In this document: positions 1 through 5,912 of the stretch, piece by piece
Position numbering within the stretch: the stretch's first letter is position 1
Layout of the letters: every line of letters begins with the position of its first letter
DNA from: a virus
Virus record (IMG/VR): IMGVR_UViG_3300018420_000158
Location: 1-20,359 of that record
Strand: one strand, 5' to 3'
DNA: 20,359 bases
Translations under genes and position numbers: made by a program
The notes under the pieces: generated by a model
What the model was told of the DNA's origin: nothing
Seen by the model: the letters and a program-made list of their open reading frames with translations, nothing else
The model's database searches: none

Positions 1-407
1 CGCTTGAGTTCTCCAAAGTTATTCTCCTTGCCTAGGAATATGTTGACAGATAGTTCTGAAATGACCTTAGCCCTGTGTCGCATCCAGAGGTCACGTATGA
101 CTCTTTCCTGCAAATCGGTGTTTGTGCCAATGTCGTCATGCAATGTTTCAAAATGCTCCCAGTACCGTAGGCGAGTGCTGTCTGGTAGGGCGGGATTCTT
201 TGAATCAAAATAAGCTTGTAGCTCGGCTCCTGTAAAGTCTGAGGCATACTCAGAATGGGCATCGACAAGTGCTGTCCAAATTGGTGCCCATTCTCCCTCA
301 AACATGTCACGATGTAGTATGTTTTTGACTCTATCATAGCACTCTGTACGTAAGCAGAATGAAATGATCTTACTCTCAATTGATTGCTGTTCTGACGGTT
401 CGTTCAC
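1..407 (-). CDS. Replicative DNA helicase, DnaB-like, N-terminal part (partial)
   Basis: The gene is truncated by the left window edge; about 135 codons are visible. It starts at GTG 407-405 with a GAGGAAG ribosome site just upstream and overlaps the end of the primase gene by 32 nt. The frame reads MNEPSEQQSIESKIISFCLR, then a helical stretch with ILHRDMFEGEWAPIWTALVD, and stays open to the edge. The pattern (two short helices, then a search for hits every few residues of hydrophobics, ending VIRDLWMRHRAKVISELSVN) fits the N-terminal domain of phage DnaB-type replicative helicases, which unwind DNA at the fork and contact primase. The ATPase domain would lie outside the window, so no Walker motif can be checked. 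A 115-codon ORF in another frame covers the same bases but reads less like a protein. Gene order directly after a primase supports the call. The frame is well supported; the family assignment is moderately sure. Confidence 0.7.
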   Translation of the reverse strand, partial: MNEPSEQQSIESKIISFCLRTECYDRVKNILHRDMFEGEWAPIWTALVDAHSEYASDFTGAELQAYFDSKNPALPDSTRLRYWEHFETLHDDIGTNTDLQERVIRDLWMRHRAKVISELSVNIFLGKENNFGELK

Positions 408-1131
408 GCTCTTCCTCTTTCATGGACTTCAAGTCTTTATCTAACATGGCAATGCCAGTGGGTACGAGAGTATTCAAGGCTCTCATGTATGTCAAGGCTT
501 TGTCAGTCGCGTCTTTATCTAAGGCAACATATACCTTATCAAACTTCACTAGCTCTTGTATGTGTTCGTCGCGCAAGGATGTACCGAGTAGAGCGTAGCC
601 TGTTACCCAGTCACTAATGCTAATAGCTGACGGTATGTCTTCTACTACAAATGCAGTACGTGAAGTACCTATGCGGAACCCTCCTCGATAGTTACCATAC
701 CGATACCACTTAGGTCTTGCGCCCGTGAGAGTACGTCCCGCCCCGTCAACGAGCTTGCCATCAGCATCATGTATTGGATAGACCAAACGGTCTTTTATGA
801 CATCGTGATACAGATCCTCAAAGCGTCCGGACGTGTGGGCGAGATCAGCAAAGCCCCTCGCACGTTGTGGTATGACGCGAGACCATGACTTTGGTTTTAC
901 GAACTCGACAGCCTGTCGTCGGGGCGCACTGAGTATGTCTGCGGCGTTGTTAAGTGTGAGAGAAAACTTACCACCACTTGTATCGCAGTCTGCATGAAAG
1001 CAATTCCATAGCAACGTGCCGTTGACGTTAGATACGGAAAAGGTATTCTTGTGCCCACACTCTGGGCAGTCCATCCGGTGTACTTCTCCGGACTGTAAGC
1101 CGAGCGACTCGGCGGTGTGTTGTGCATTCAT
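376..1131 (-). CDS. DNA primase with zinc ribbon and TOPRIM domain
   Basis: The 251-residue protein makes RNA primers for lagging-strand synthesis and would work with the helicase encoded next to it. A zinc ribbon is seen at C22/C25 (CPECGHKN) and C44/C49 (WNCFHADCD). The segment RLVYPIHDADGKLVDGAGRT (about 115-134) is the typical lead-in of phage primases. TOPRIM metal residues are E164-D165 (FVVEDIPSA) and D205/D207 (VALDKDA). The helicase domain of a T7 gp4-type fusion is absent because it is a separate gene. I chose ATG 1131 over the longer ATG at 1179: a GAGGAGG ribosome site lies 8 nt upstream of 1131, and the 1179 codon lies between the -35 and -10 boxes of the gene's own promoter. Length is short but normal for a stand-alone phage primase. 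Confidence 0.87.
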   Translation of the reverse strand: MNAQHTAESLGLQSGEVHRMDCPECGHKNTFSVSNVNGTLLWNCFHADCDTSGGKFSLTLNNAADILSAPRRQAVEFVKPKSWSRVIPQRARGFADLAHTSGRFEDLYHDVIKDRLVYPIHDADGKLVDGAGRTLTGARPKWYRYGNYRGGFRIGTSRTAFVVEDIPSAISISDWVTGYALLGTSLRDEHIQELVKFDKVYVALDKDATDKALTYMRALNTLVPTGIAMLDKDLKSMKEEERERTVRTAIN

Positions 1132-1139
1132 AGGCAAAG

Positions 1140-1146
1140 CCTCCTC
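1140..1146 (-). promoter_or_regulatory. Strong ribosome binding site of the primase gene
   Basis: GAGGAGG on the minus strand, 8 nt before ATG 1131. It decides the primase start and excludes the 16-codon longer reading frame. Confidence 0.75.
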
Positions 1147-1160
1147 ATATAGCGGGGTCG

Positions 1161-1190
1161 AGTGTAAAGACATATCCAAAAAGTTGTCAA
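1161..1190 (-). promoter_or_regulatory. Sigma70-like promoter for the primase-helicase operon
   Basis: A perfect TTGACA (1190-1185 on the minus strand) is followed after 18 nt by TACACT (1166-1161). Transcription would start near 1154, giving a leader of roughly 23 nt before the primase ATG. Both boxes are read directly; activity is inferred. Confidence 0.65.
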
Positions 1191-1262
1191 CACCTTTTAA
1201 AAATTTTGACTTCTTTTCGCATTTACTTTACGATCCGAACACCCCTGCCGGGGGTACACCCA

Positions 1263-1313
1263 CCTAAACGTACTTAGTACGCAGACAAACCCCTAAACGT
1301 TATTAGTACGCAG
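1263..1313 (+). repeat. Two 22-nt direct repeats in the divergent control region
   Basis: Copies at 1263-1284 and 1292-1313 differ at two positions and are spaced 29 nt start to start. Both begin CCTAAACGT and end TTAGTACGCAG. The first contains the perfect inverted repeat CGTAC-TTA-GTACG (1269-1281); the second has a weakened version. Their place between the leftward primase promoter and the rightward -10 box at 1361 suggests operators, or less likely replication iterons. They are too few and too closely spaced for CRISPR. Confidence 0.6.
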
Positions 1314-1360
1314 TCACCCCCCCTATTATTAGGTAACGTTTTTTTCCTGTACGACCAAAG

Positions 1361-1366
1361 TATAAT
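1361..1366 (+). promoter_or_regulatory. Consensus -10 box of the rightward early promoter
   Basis: TATAAT is read at 1361-1366, about 60 nt before the first rightward gene (GTG 1428). The -35 position holds only a T-rich run (around 1338-1345), so the promoter may need an activator. The direct repeats just upstream would be suitably placed for that. No other good promoter is seen for the operon. Confidence 0.5.
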
Positions 1367-1427
1367 ACCCCACACAATAGAGGTGCGGTACTGTCTTGGT
1401 TCATTCATAAGACGGGAGTAAAGTTAC

Positions 1428-1685
1428 GTGATTAAACGTATACATATTAACCAACATAATATCAGGCACAATGCAAAAAACCCCGACGACCTGAAGCCGG
1501 TAGTTACCGTAAAAACAAGCCGGAACAATACGAAAGGTTTTGGCGTAACAATAAACGGACCGAGTAAGCTTGTATATTCACCCGATAAGCCGTTAGCTTG
1601 CGGTGCAAAAGTGTGGATCGAAACACGGGAACAAGTTATTGTAGACGATCTTAATTGGGATTCTCAAAGTGAGGTCATGGAATGA
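1428..1685 (+). CDS. Small hypothetical phage protein, first gene of the rightward operon
   Basis: This 85-residue protein is of a family I do not recognise. It starts at GTG with GGGAG 9 nt upstream and ends in an ATGA overlap with the next gene. The sequence is mostly polar with beta-like segments (LKPVVTVKTS, KGFGVTINGPSKLVYSP, GAKVWIETREQVIVDDL), which suggests a small beta fold. There is no signal peptide, membrane segment or cysteine pair. As first gene behind the early-type promoter it could act on the host, but that is inference from position only. The coding frame contains the palindrome GGTAGTTACC (1499-1508), also present in the control region at 5990 and 6045. Confidence 0.6.
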   Translation: MIKRIHINQHNIRHNAKNPDDLKPVVTVKTSRNNTKGFGVTINGPSKLVYSPDKPLACGAKVWIETREQVIVDDLNWDSQSEVME

Positions 1686-2215
1686 TTGCAGAACAATATC
1701 GAAACATACGACCACACTTTGTTCATGCGGATCATATGCCGATGGTACGCCGGTGGTCTTGCATCCTGTTGGATCAAGATACAGAGAATCCGCCGTTTGA
1801 ACCGGCGCGATACTTTGTCGTCAATGTTTTTGCTGAAACAAAGGAACAGGTACTGGATTGTTTAGGTGACGAGTATCCGTGGTGCGATATTATGTACATT
1901 GATAAAGCACTAGGCGGACACACTGACGACGATTTTCTCGAAGCATGGCTACATTACTTTGATGCAAAGGAAGCAATACCAGTACGGGAGGCACCACACG
2001 GGAAGCACCACACGGGAAGCAATATGAAAAATCCTAAGCAAATTTCAGATACAACACTGCTCAACTTTATGTTGAATGATCGCGTCGGGTGTCGCTATGT
2101 TCTTAGCAACGAAAAACCGATTTTTGTAGCGGAAAAAGGATTAGACTTTGCTTACGGAAACACTCCACGCGAAGCACTGCGGGGACTTTACATACTATTG
2201 AAGGAGAAAAGATGA
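1682..2215 (+). CDS. Hypothetical protein, probable fusion of two small genes by a 14-bp duplication
   Basis: The ORF encodes 177 residues and overlaps its neighbours by ATGA at both ends. The N-terminal part (1-104) has RRWSCILLDQD, ARYFVVNVFAETKEQVLDCL and a pattern of alternating strands and helices; no family recognised. At residues 104-113 the DNA holds two exact copies of a 14-nt unit. Without one copy the first frame would end shortly after in HGKQYEKS and a stop, overlapping ATG 2024. That ATG begins a 63-residue protein (MKNPKQISDTTLLNFMLNDR to LYILLKEKR) with its own GGGAAG ribosome site. The second half resembles small phage proteins of the form 'FVAEKGLDFAYGNTPREALRGLY'. The two parts may still be made separately through the internal start. 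The reading frame is clear; function is unknown. Confidence 0.6.
   Translation: MIAEQYRNIRPHFVHADHMPMVRRWSCILLDQDTENPPFEPARYFVVNVFAETKEQVLDCLGDEYPWCDIMYIDKALGGHTDDDFLEAWLHYFDAKEAIPVREAPHGKHHTGSNMKNPKQISDTTLLNFMLNDRVGCRYVLSNEKPIFVAEKGLDFAYGNTPREALRGLYILLKEKR
1991..2018 (+). repeat. Exact 14-bp tandem duplication inside a coding region
   Basis: The unit GCACCACACGGGAA occurs at 1991-2004 and again at 2005-2018. Fourteen is not a multiple of three, so the extra copy changes the reading frame and joins two otherwise overlapping ORFs. Confidence 0.9.
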
Positions 2216-2415
2216 TAACGGTAAGCAACGAAAATAAAACGCGGGTAGATTATCTTGTCTACAAACAAGTAAAGGAATGTAATGAGCTACTAAAAAAGGC
2301 GAGTGTTATTCTACACGATACTGGTGACACTGATTCGACCACGTTGGATAATGCTATGTCACATTTAACGTGCGCGGTTGATATGACGACCCGCTATATG
2401 GAGGAGAACGCATGA
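2212..2415 (+). CDS. Small hypothetical helical protein
   Basis: This 67-residue protein has a good ribosome site (GAAGGAG) before an ATG that overlaps the previous stop as ATGA. It is predicted mostly helical (RVDYLVYKQVKECNELLKKA, then TTLDNAMSHLTCAVDMTTRY) and is mildly acidic. There is no membrane segment or recognised motif. It is translationally coupled to both neighbours, so it is likely a real member of the early operon. Function is unknown. Confidence 0.6.
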   Translation: MITVSNENKTRVDYLVYKQVKECNELLKKASVILHDTGDTDSTTLDNAMSHLTCAVDMTTRYMEENA

Positions 2416-2576
2416 AAACTTTTACAGTGTGGGAACAATGTACCGCAACTAATATTTACACGGTACAGGCCGAGAGTGAACAGGAAGCGCGGGAGCTAGT
2501 CGCTGACGCTCAAATTGAACCGCGAGAAACTGATTACAGTGATTACGAGATAACTGAGGTACTAGAGGAAAAATGA
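2412..2576 (+). CDS. Mini-protein resembling the DpnD/PcfM type
   Basis: A 54-residue ORF with ATGA overlaps at both ends. It reads MKTFTVWEQCTATNIYTVQA, then ESEQEARELVADAQIEPRE and ends YEITEVLEEK. The order beta strand, 'YTVQAESEQEARELV' helix, then acidic strand 'YEITEV' resembles small phage and plasmid proteins of the DpnD/PcfM kind; this is a resemblance seen by eye only. The role is unknown. GAGGAG lies 7 nt before the start. Its place in an unbroken chain of coupled genes is the best support that it is real. Confidence 0.6.
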   Translation: MKTFTVWEQCTATNIYTVQAESEQEARELVADAQIEPRETDYSDYEITEVLEEK

Positions 2577-2818
2577 AACCTAACACAATTTGTCACCCCG
2601 AGGCTCTCGACGACTGGAGAGCAAACGACGAAGACGCCCACAGTTATTTAGCTACGGTACAAGAACGAATCAATATTGGGAGAACTCAGGATGAACTTGA
2701 CAACAACAAGGTACAAAAAAAGCATCGTACGGAACTTGAAGGAATACTCGCACTCCGTCTTAAAGAAGCCATCGAGCGCGAAAATAGGAAGCGCGGGACG
2801 GTACGTAAAAAAAGGTAA
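2573..2818 (+). CDS. Small hypothetical protein overlapping the next gene out of frame
   Basis: An 81-residue ORF whose ATG overlaps the previous stop (ATGA). It has a polar N-terminus (HPEALDDWRANDEDAHSYLA) and a strongly charged helical C-terminus (LRLKEAIERENRKRG, ending VRKKR). Its last 128 nt overlap, in another frame, the start of the Cys-rich gene at 2691. Both frames look protein-like in the overlap. It ends right at a run of seven A (around 2807-2813), where a +1 slip would join it to the downstream frame. It may therefore be an independent gene or the 5' part of a longer one. No family recognised. Confidence 0.5.
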   Translation: MKPNTICHPEALDDWRANDEDAHSYLATVQERINIGRTQDELDNNKVQKKHRTELEGILALRLKEAIERENRKRGTVRKKR

Positions 2819-3353
2819 GCTGAAAGATGCCGAGGTTTATACCTTAACGTTAATCGAGCGCGAAACCTGCCCGACCTCATGCGGACACTGGGACGATTGC
2901 TACGGAAATAATATGCCGTTTGCCCACCGGCTACAGCATGGCGAGGAACTAGAGCGCCGGTTGATTGTCGAGCTTGGCCAGAAGTGTAGCGCGGCCAGAA
3001 ACAAAGGACGCAAAGTATTGGTGCGCTTGCATGTCTTGGGGGACTTTTATAGTGCGGAGTATGTGCAACTATGGCGCAAGCTTTTAGTGCTACACAAAAA
3101 CTTGTATGTGTGGGGTTATACCCATGTTAAAGAGGGGCCTATCCATAAAATGCTTGAAGCTACACGTATTGGTTTTCCCGAGCGTTGGCACATACGTTGG
3201 AGCGATACTTGCGGAACGTTTAGCGCGAACAGTGAGGAACTAACCGACGATGGTATTGTGTGTCCAGAACAAGAGGGAAAAACGCAAGCCTGTACCACGT
3301 GCGCTTTGTGTTGGGATGCACCCGACAAAAACATTATTTTTAGGACCCACTAA
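2691..3353 (+). CDS. Cys-rich phage protein, Gp88-like
   Basis: The 220-residue protein has an N-terminal Cys cluster in ERETCPTSCGHWDDCYGNNM, then PFAHRLQHGEELERRL and the core LVRLHVLGDFYSAEYVQLW with YVWGYTH. A second Cys cluster near the end reads CPEQEGKTQACTTCALCW. 'HxLGDFYSxEY' followed by 'YxYT' recalls Gp88-type phage proteins of unknown function; the clusters could bind zinc or an iron-sulphur centre. I chose ATG 2691 with GGAG 8 nt upstream rather than TTG 2676. The first 128 nt overlap the previous ORF in another frame; if a +1 slip occurs at the A7 run, the true N-terminus would instead come from that ORF. The coding call is strong and the family link moderate. Confidence 0.7.
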   Translation: MNLTTTRYKKSIVRNLKEYSHSVLKKPSSAKIGSAGRYVKKGKLKDAEVYTLTLIERETCPTSCGHWDDCYGNNMPFAHRLQHGEELERRLIVELGQKCSAARNKGRKVLVRLHVLGDFYSAEYVQLWRKLLVLHKNLYVWGYTHVKEGPIHKMLEATRIGFPERWHIRWSDTCGTFSANSEELTDDGIVCPEQEGKTQACTTCALCWDAPDKNIIFRTH

Positions 3354-3362
3354 GGATGGAAA

Positions 3363-3605
3363 ATGTACCGCAAAAAATCATCAACGCCACCCCGAAACAT
3401 AGCCGACCTATATGCGGAAAGTCGTTTCAAAAAGTCGTCAACTGCCCCGTTTTTGAACGTGACCAGTGGCGCGAGTGTTACCGACAAGGAACTGCCGGTG
3501 CGCGACCGGTTCGCCGCCGCCGCGCAAGCGATAAAAACGCACATTTATTTGCATGAAATTTTTATCGTCGGTCTGTTGTTATACGTTTTCTTTTCCGGTA
3601 TATAA
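3363..3605 (+). CDS. Small C-terminally membrane-anchored protein
   Basis: This 80-residue protein starts at ATG 3363 with AGGA 6 nt upstream, inside the stop region of the previous gene. It has a basic, polar N-terminal part, an alanine-rich helix (RFAAAAQAIKTH) and a C-terminal hydrophobic segment IFIVGLLLYVFFSGI that ends the protein. It would sit as a tail-anchored inner-membrane protein facing the cytoplasm. It could modify the host membrane or act in lysis timing, but it lies far from the endolysin gene. A competing 66-codon ORF starting at 3356 in another frame reads less like a protein and is rejected. Confidence 0.55.
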   Translation: MYRKKSSTPPRNIADLYAESRFKKSSTAPFLNVTSGASVTDKELPVRDRFAAAAQAIKTHIYLHEIFIVGLLLYVFFSGI

Positions 3606-3606
3606 T
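3576..3606 (+). promoter_or_regulatory. Possible internal promoter before the DUF932-like gene
   Basis: TTGTTA (3576-3581) and TATAAT (3601-3606) are separated by 19 nt. Two ACCGGAT heptamers (3612-3618 and 3631-3637) follow in the leader and may be an operator. The spacing is one or two bases long for sigma70. Confidence 0.4.
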
Positions 3607-3640
3607 GGGCTCACCGGATCGGATTGGCCGACCGGATTAC

Positions 3641-3647
3641 AAGGAGG
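3641..3647 (+). promoter_or_regulatory. Ribosome binding site deciding the DUF932-like start
   Basis: AAGGAGG lies 9 nt before ATG 3657. It favours this start over an upstream in-frame TTG at 3624, which has no such site. Confidence 0.7.
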
Positions 3648-3656
3648 CTTTCAGCC

Positions 3657-4664
3657 ATGAATATCGCAACTCACGACCTAGGGCGCACCGCTCGACGCAT
3701 CCAAGACGGCTTGGAATTTGTGCACGACAACCCGCTCGACGTCGATTTTTTCCGCGAACTGGGCTCCGTCCAAAAGGAAGCAATGTACGACCGCGAGGGT
3801 AGACTTGTGGAAGGATACTATGCATTAAAGAACAGCAACACGCAGGAGCTTTTACAGTCTCCGCCAGTTGCTAAAACCTACAAGCTTGTGGACCACTCGA
3901 TGGCGTTTCGTGAACAGGCCGAGTCGATCTTGGCTAATGAATCGTTACCACATCAAAACCTAACGGTAGTTGATCGAATCTTCGACGAGGGACGCCGAGC
4001 AACTCGGGCGGTCTACTTCAACGATCTCACGTTTGATATCGATGGGAAGGGACAAGGAATCACGGCTCGGGCCGATATCATCAATTCGGTTGATATGTCT
4101 TGGGCCTTTCAGGTTTTCTCAGGTGCATACCGTGACTACTGCCGAAATACTTGCGTATTCGGGGGCCAGAAAGCCTACCACCAGAAACGCAAGCACACGC
4201 AAAACTTGAGCGTTAAAGCGATGATCGCGAAGTCCACTCTCGGGCTCGGGATGTTCAACTCGCACCGTGACCAGATGGACAAGTGGCGCACGATTGAACT
4301 CAGCCCGAATGATTGGGTTGAGGTCCTAGAAAATACCGTTTGCAAGAAAGGCGGCGAGGCTGTCGCGCTGTCGGTTGATAAAACCGCACGTGTTAACGGT
4401 AAGCTTCTGGACTATCTCAACCACCGGTTCCAAGAGGAACAGCGCGAACTTGGGCCGACTCTGTGGGCCGGATACAATGCGCTCACGCACTGGGCCACCC
4501 ACGTCGACGAGACATGGGAGCGGGAAAATCCAGACGGCACCATCACCGAACTGTCGACGTCACGAGGTAACAGCAACCCGCATCGCGTCCAGTTACAGCG
4601 CGAAGCCAAGGTTCGCTCGGTGCTCGACTCTCCGCAGTGGTTGCACTTGGAACAGGCCGCCTAG
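3657..4664 (+). CDS. DUF932-like phage/plasmid protein
   Basis: The 335-residue protein is soluble, with no membrane segment. A central part (about residues 105-175) reads RAVYFNDLTFDIDGKGQGI, NSVDMSWAFQVFSGAYRDYC and RNTCVFGGQKAYHQKRKH. The pattern 'NS.D.S.AF.V..G..R..C.N' followed by 'GG' matches what I know of DUF932 proteins of phages and plasmids (role unknown, often next to replication and anti-defence genes). The C-terminal half is helical (WVEVLENTVCKKGGEA, LLDYLNHRFQEEQREL) and ends HLEQAA. It has its own possible promoter and the strongest ribosome site of the operon, which suggests high expression. The start is well decided; the family assignment is moderate. Confidence 0.65.
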   Translation: MNIATHDLGRTARRIQDGLEFVHDNPLDVDFFRELGSVQKEAMYDREGRLVEGYYALKNSNTQELLQSPPVAKTYKLVDHSMAFREQAESILANESLPHQNLTVVDRIFDEGRRATRAVYFNDLTFDIDGKGQGITARADIINSVDMSWAFQVFSGAYRDYCRNTCVFGGQKAYHQKRKHTQNLSVKAMIAKSTLGLGMFNSHRDQMDKWRTIELSPNDWVEVLENTVCKKGGEAVALSVDKTARVNGKLLDYLNHRFQEEQRELGPTLWAGYNALTHWATHVDETWERENPDGTITELSTSRGNSNPHRVQLQREAKVRSVLDSPQWLHLEQAA

Positions 4665-4665
4665 G

Positions 4666-4746
4666 ATGCTCGATTTCATAACAGCCTTATACAAATTTGC
4701 CGTCGTTATATTGGCGGTAATCATATTATCCATGCTTTTTTCATAA
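4666..4746 (+). CDS. 26-residue single-pass membrane mini-protein
   Basis: The ORF begins at ATG 4666, one base after the previous stop, whose region supplies the AGG of a ribosome site. It reads MLDFITALYKF, then an unbroken hydrophobic segment AVVILAVIILSMLFS to the stop. The A of its TAA also begins the AAGGA ribosome site of the next gene, so it fits the operon exactly with no unused sequence. Tiny one-helix membrane proteins are common in phage early regions. Function is unknown; the fit and hydrophobicity are the only evidence. Confidence 0.5.
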   Translation: MLDFITALYKFAVVILAVIILSMLFS

Positions 4747-4757
4747 GGAACCAAACC

Positions 4758-5198
4758 ATGAAAACCACACAAGACTTACGCGACGATATCGCAACACTAC
4801 GTACTGACCTAAACACAATCACTATGAAGATTGAGAAGGCGCAGAACCAGTTGAGCGATGCACTCGAAAACCTCGACGGTGTGTACGATGGAAACGTGTC
4901 CGCGAAGGATGACGCAAACCAGTTGATACTCGATCTCGACCGTGGGATTGATACCGGTAGCAAGTCGAACCGGAAGGTACAATCGACACACTACCGCATG
5001 CTTGCAATACTGGATCATTATGGTCCGATGCCTAGGGCGCATATCGCCGGTATGCTCGGTATCAAGGAAGCGACCGTGGCGCAGTACTGCCACGTAATTC
5101 ACTACAATAATCTAGGGCGCTTGCAATCTCGAAAAGGTGTTGTTAGTCTTTTGGACGTGGGATGGCATACACGCCTCCACGACAACTTCAAACTTTAA
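4758..5198 (+). CDS. Coiled-coil protein with winged-helix DNA-binding domain
   Basis: The 146-residue protein has an N-terminal coiled coil (about 3-40, heptad-like LRDDIATLRTDLNTITMKIE) that should make it a dimer. An acidic linker follows, then a winged helix-turn-helix (about 78-134): YRMLAILDHYGPMPRAHIAG, the recognition region MLGIKEATVAQYCHVI, then GRLQSRKGVVSLL as the wing. The 'L.ILDHYGPM...IA..LGI...TV' pattern is typical of small transcription regulators that test the next promoter. It could bind the palindromes at 5990 and 6045 or the repeats at 1263, but nothing in the sequence proves this. AAGGA lies 8 nt upstream of ATG. Confidence 0.65.
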   Translation: MKTTQDLRDDIATLRTDLNTITMKIEKAQNQLSDALENLDGVYDGNVSAKDDANQLILDLDRGIDTGSKSNRKVQSTHYRMLAILDHYGPMPRAHIAGMLGIKEATVAQYCHVIHYNNLGRLQSRKGVVSLLDVGWHTRLHDNFKL

Positions 5199-5211
5199 AA
5201 GGGGAATACAA

Positions 5212-5427
5212 ATGAGCATGCAAGTTAAGAAAAGCGTTCACTTCACCGCCGAGCAAATCAAGGCGCTCCGTGATCTCGCAAACGGTGTCCGCTGGGCATC
5301 TGAGACCGACGGTAAGAAAAGCTTCTACGTGTCGAAGCCGGAGCAAAAACTGGCGGAGGATCTGTCTAACCTACTGCAAGGGTGCGACAGCTTGTACGTG
5401 AGCTTACGCGCTACCGAATCCGAGTAA
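5212..5427 (+). CDS. Small hypothetical protein, last gene of the early operon
   Basis: This 71-residue protein starts at ATG 5212, with AGGGGA between it and the previous stop. An in-frame longer version to 5137 would overlap the previous gene deeply and is rejected. The sequence reads VKKSVHFTAEQIKALRDLAN, then WASETDGKKSFYVSKPEQKL and LYVSLRATESE. It is an alpha/beta mixture without membrane segment or cysteine cluster. The family is not recognised. The tandem terminators at 5438-5490 follow directly, so it closes the transcription unit. Confidence 0.6.
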   Translation: MSMQVKKSVHFTAEQIKALRDLANGVRWASETDGKKSFYVSKPEQKLAEDLSNLLQGCDSLYVSLRATESE

Positions 5428-5437
5428 GGATTCCCTC

Positions 5438-5465
5438 GGGCGGTGTTCAACAGGCCGCCCCTTTT
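5438..5465 (+). terminator. First of two tandem intrinsic terminators
   Basis: GGGCGG (5438-5443) pairs with CCGCCC (5455-5460), loop of 11 nt, followed by CTTTT. On its own it is weak because the T run is short. Confidence 0.55.
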
Positions 5466-5490
5466 GGCCCCATCACGGGGCCTTTTTTTT
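5466..5490 (+). terminator. Strong intrinsic terminator of the early operon
   Basis: GGCCCC (5466-5471), loop ATCAC, GGGGCC (5477-5482), then eight T. It stops rightward early transcription before the control region. Confidence 0.85.
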
Positions 5491-5876
5491 GCCCGCCAGA
5501 AAAATACCTAAGTCCTTGTCTGGTCTGTCTTTCGGTATTTATTGAGGGGCCACTAGGGGCTATATAACCCAACCCCGACAGAGTCCGAAAAGAAATTACA
5601 ACCAGTTGTCGACAAGATAAAAATCGCGGGTGACGTGGTGCAACGCGAAGGAATTACTGGCGGGTGCGCTGTCGGTGTGCAGAGAAGGTAAGACCTTTGG
5701 TGTCATCACTGAGGTTGTTACGTAGAAAAATCCAGTAAACACGGGTGCGCGAGGGCCACGGGGGGTGCCCGTACTAGTACTAGCAAACTGTCGATAATTT
5801 TTATATTTTTGGGTAGTTGTTTCACGCCAATGTTTCACGCGACGGCTTACCATTGGTAGGGCCGGTGTACAGCCAT
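5491..5876. other. Intergenic stretch with no convincing gene
   Basis: I see no gene here that combines a good start, ribosome site and protein-like sequence. What it holds: an inverted repeat AAATACC/GGTATTT (5502-5508, 5534-5540); the palindrome TTGTCGACAA (5606-5615); a palindromic GTACTAGTAC (5771-5780); a direct repeat TGTTTCACGC (5818-5827 and 5831-5840); and CCAATG/CATTGG (5827-5832, 5850-5855). On the plus strand, a 31-codon reading frame from GTG 5630 to TAG 5725 (NAKELLAGALSVCREGKTF in its middle) and a neighbouring frame without start (QPVVDKIKIAGDVVQREGI) look protein-like. They may be remnants of a lost gene. Confidence 0.5.
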
Positions 5877-5912
5877 AAAAAAACCCCGATGGCAAGGGGA
5901 TACCAACGGGGT
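5877..5912 (-). terminator. Leftward intrinsic terminator of the small RNA
   Basis: On the minus strand ACCCCG (5912-5907) pairs with CGGGGT (5888-5883), with inner TGG/CCA, and is followed by T7 (5883-5877). Confidence 0.75.

Noticed and set aside
32-379. 115-codon minus-strand ORF starting at TTG
   Set aside because: It lies in the wrong frame; the neighbouring frame from GTG 407 has a ribosome site, stays open to the edge and reads like a helicase N-terminus.
1241-1255. Hairpin ACCCC/GGGGT as a terminator
   Set aside because: Only five base pairs and no T run on either strand; it may be an operator but cannot be supported.
1263-1313. Possible CRISPR array
   Set aside because: Only two repeats with a 7-nt gap; spacers would be far too short and no cas genes are present.
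3356-3556. 66-codon ORF beginning MENVPQKI
   Set aside because: It overlaps the better ORF at 3363, which has correct ribosome site spacing and a clear membrane segment.
5630-5725. 31-codon GTG ORF reading protein-like
   Set aside because: No convincing ribosome site and a neighbouring frame looks equally protein-like, so it is noted only as a possible remnant.
5491-5876. tRNA gene or phage attachment site in the intergenic stretch
   Set aside because: I found no cloverleaf with a T-arm GGTTCGAATCC-like segment and no integrase of usual form, so neither can be supported.
5596-5895. 99-codon minus-strand ORF in the control region
   Set aside because: Its TTG start lies inside the sRNA terminator, there is no ribosome site, and the composition is unlike the neighbouring proteins.
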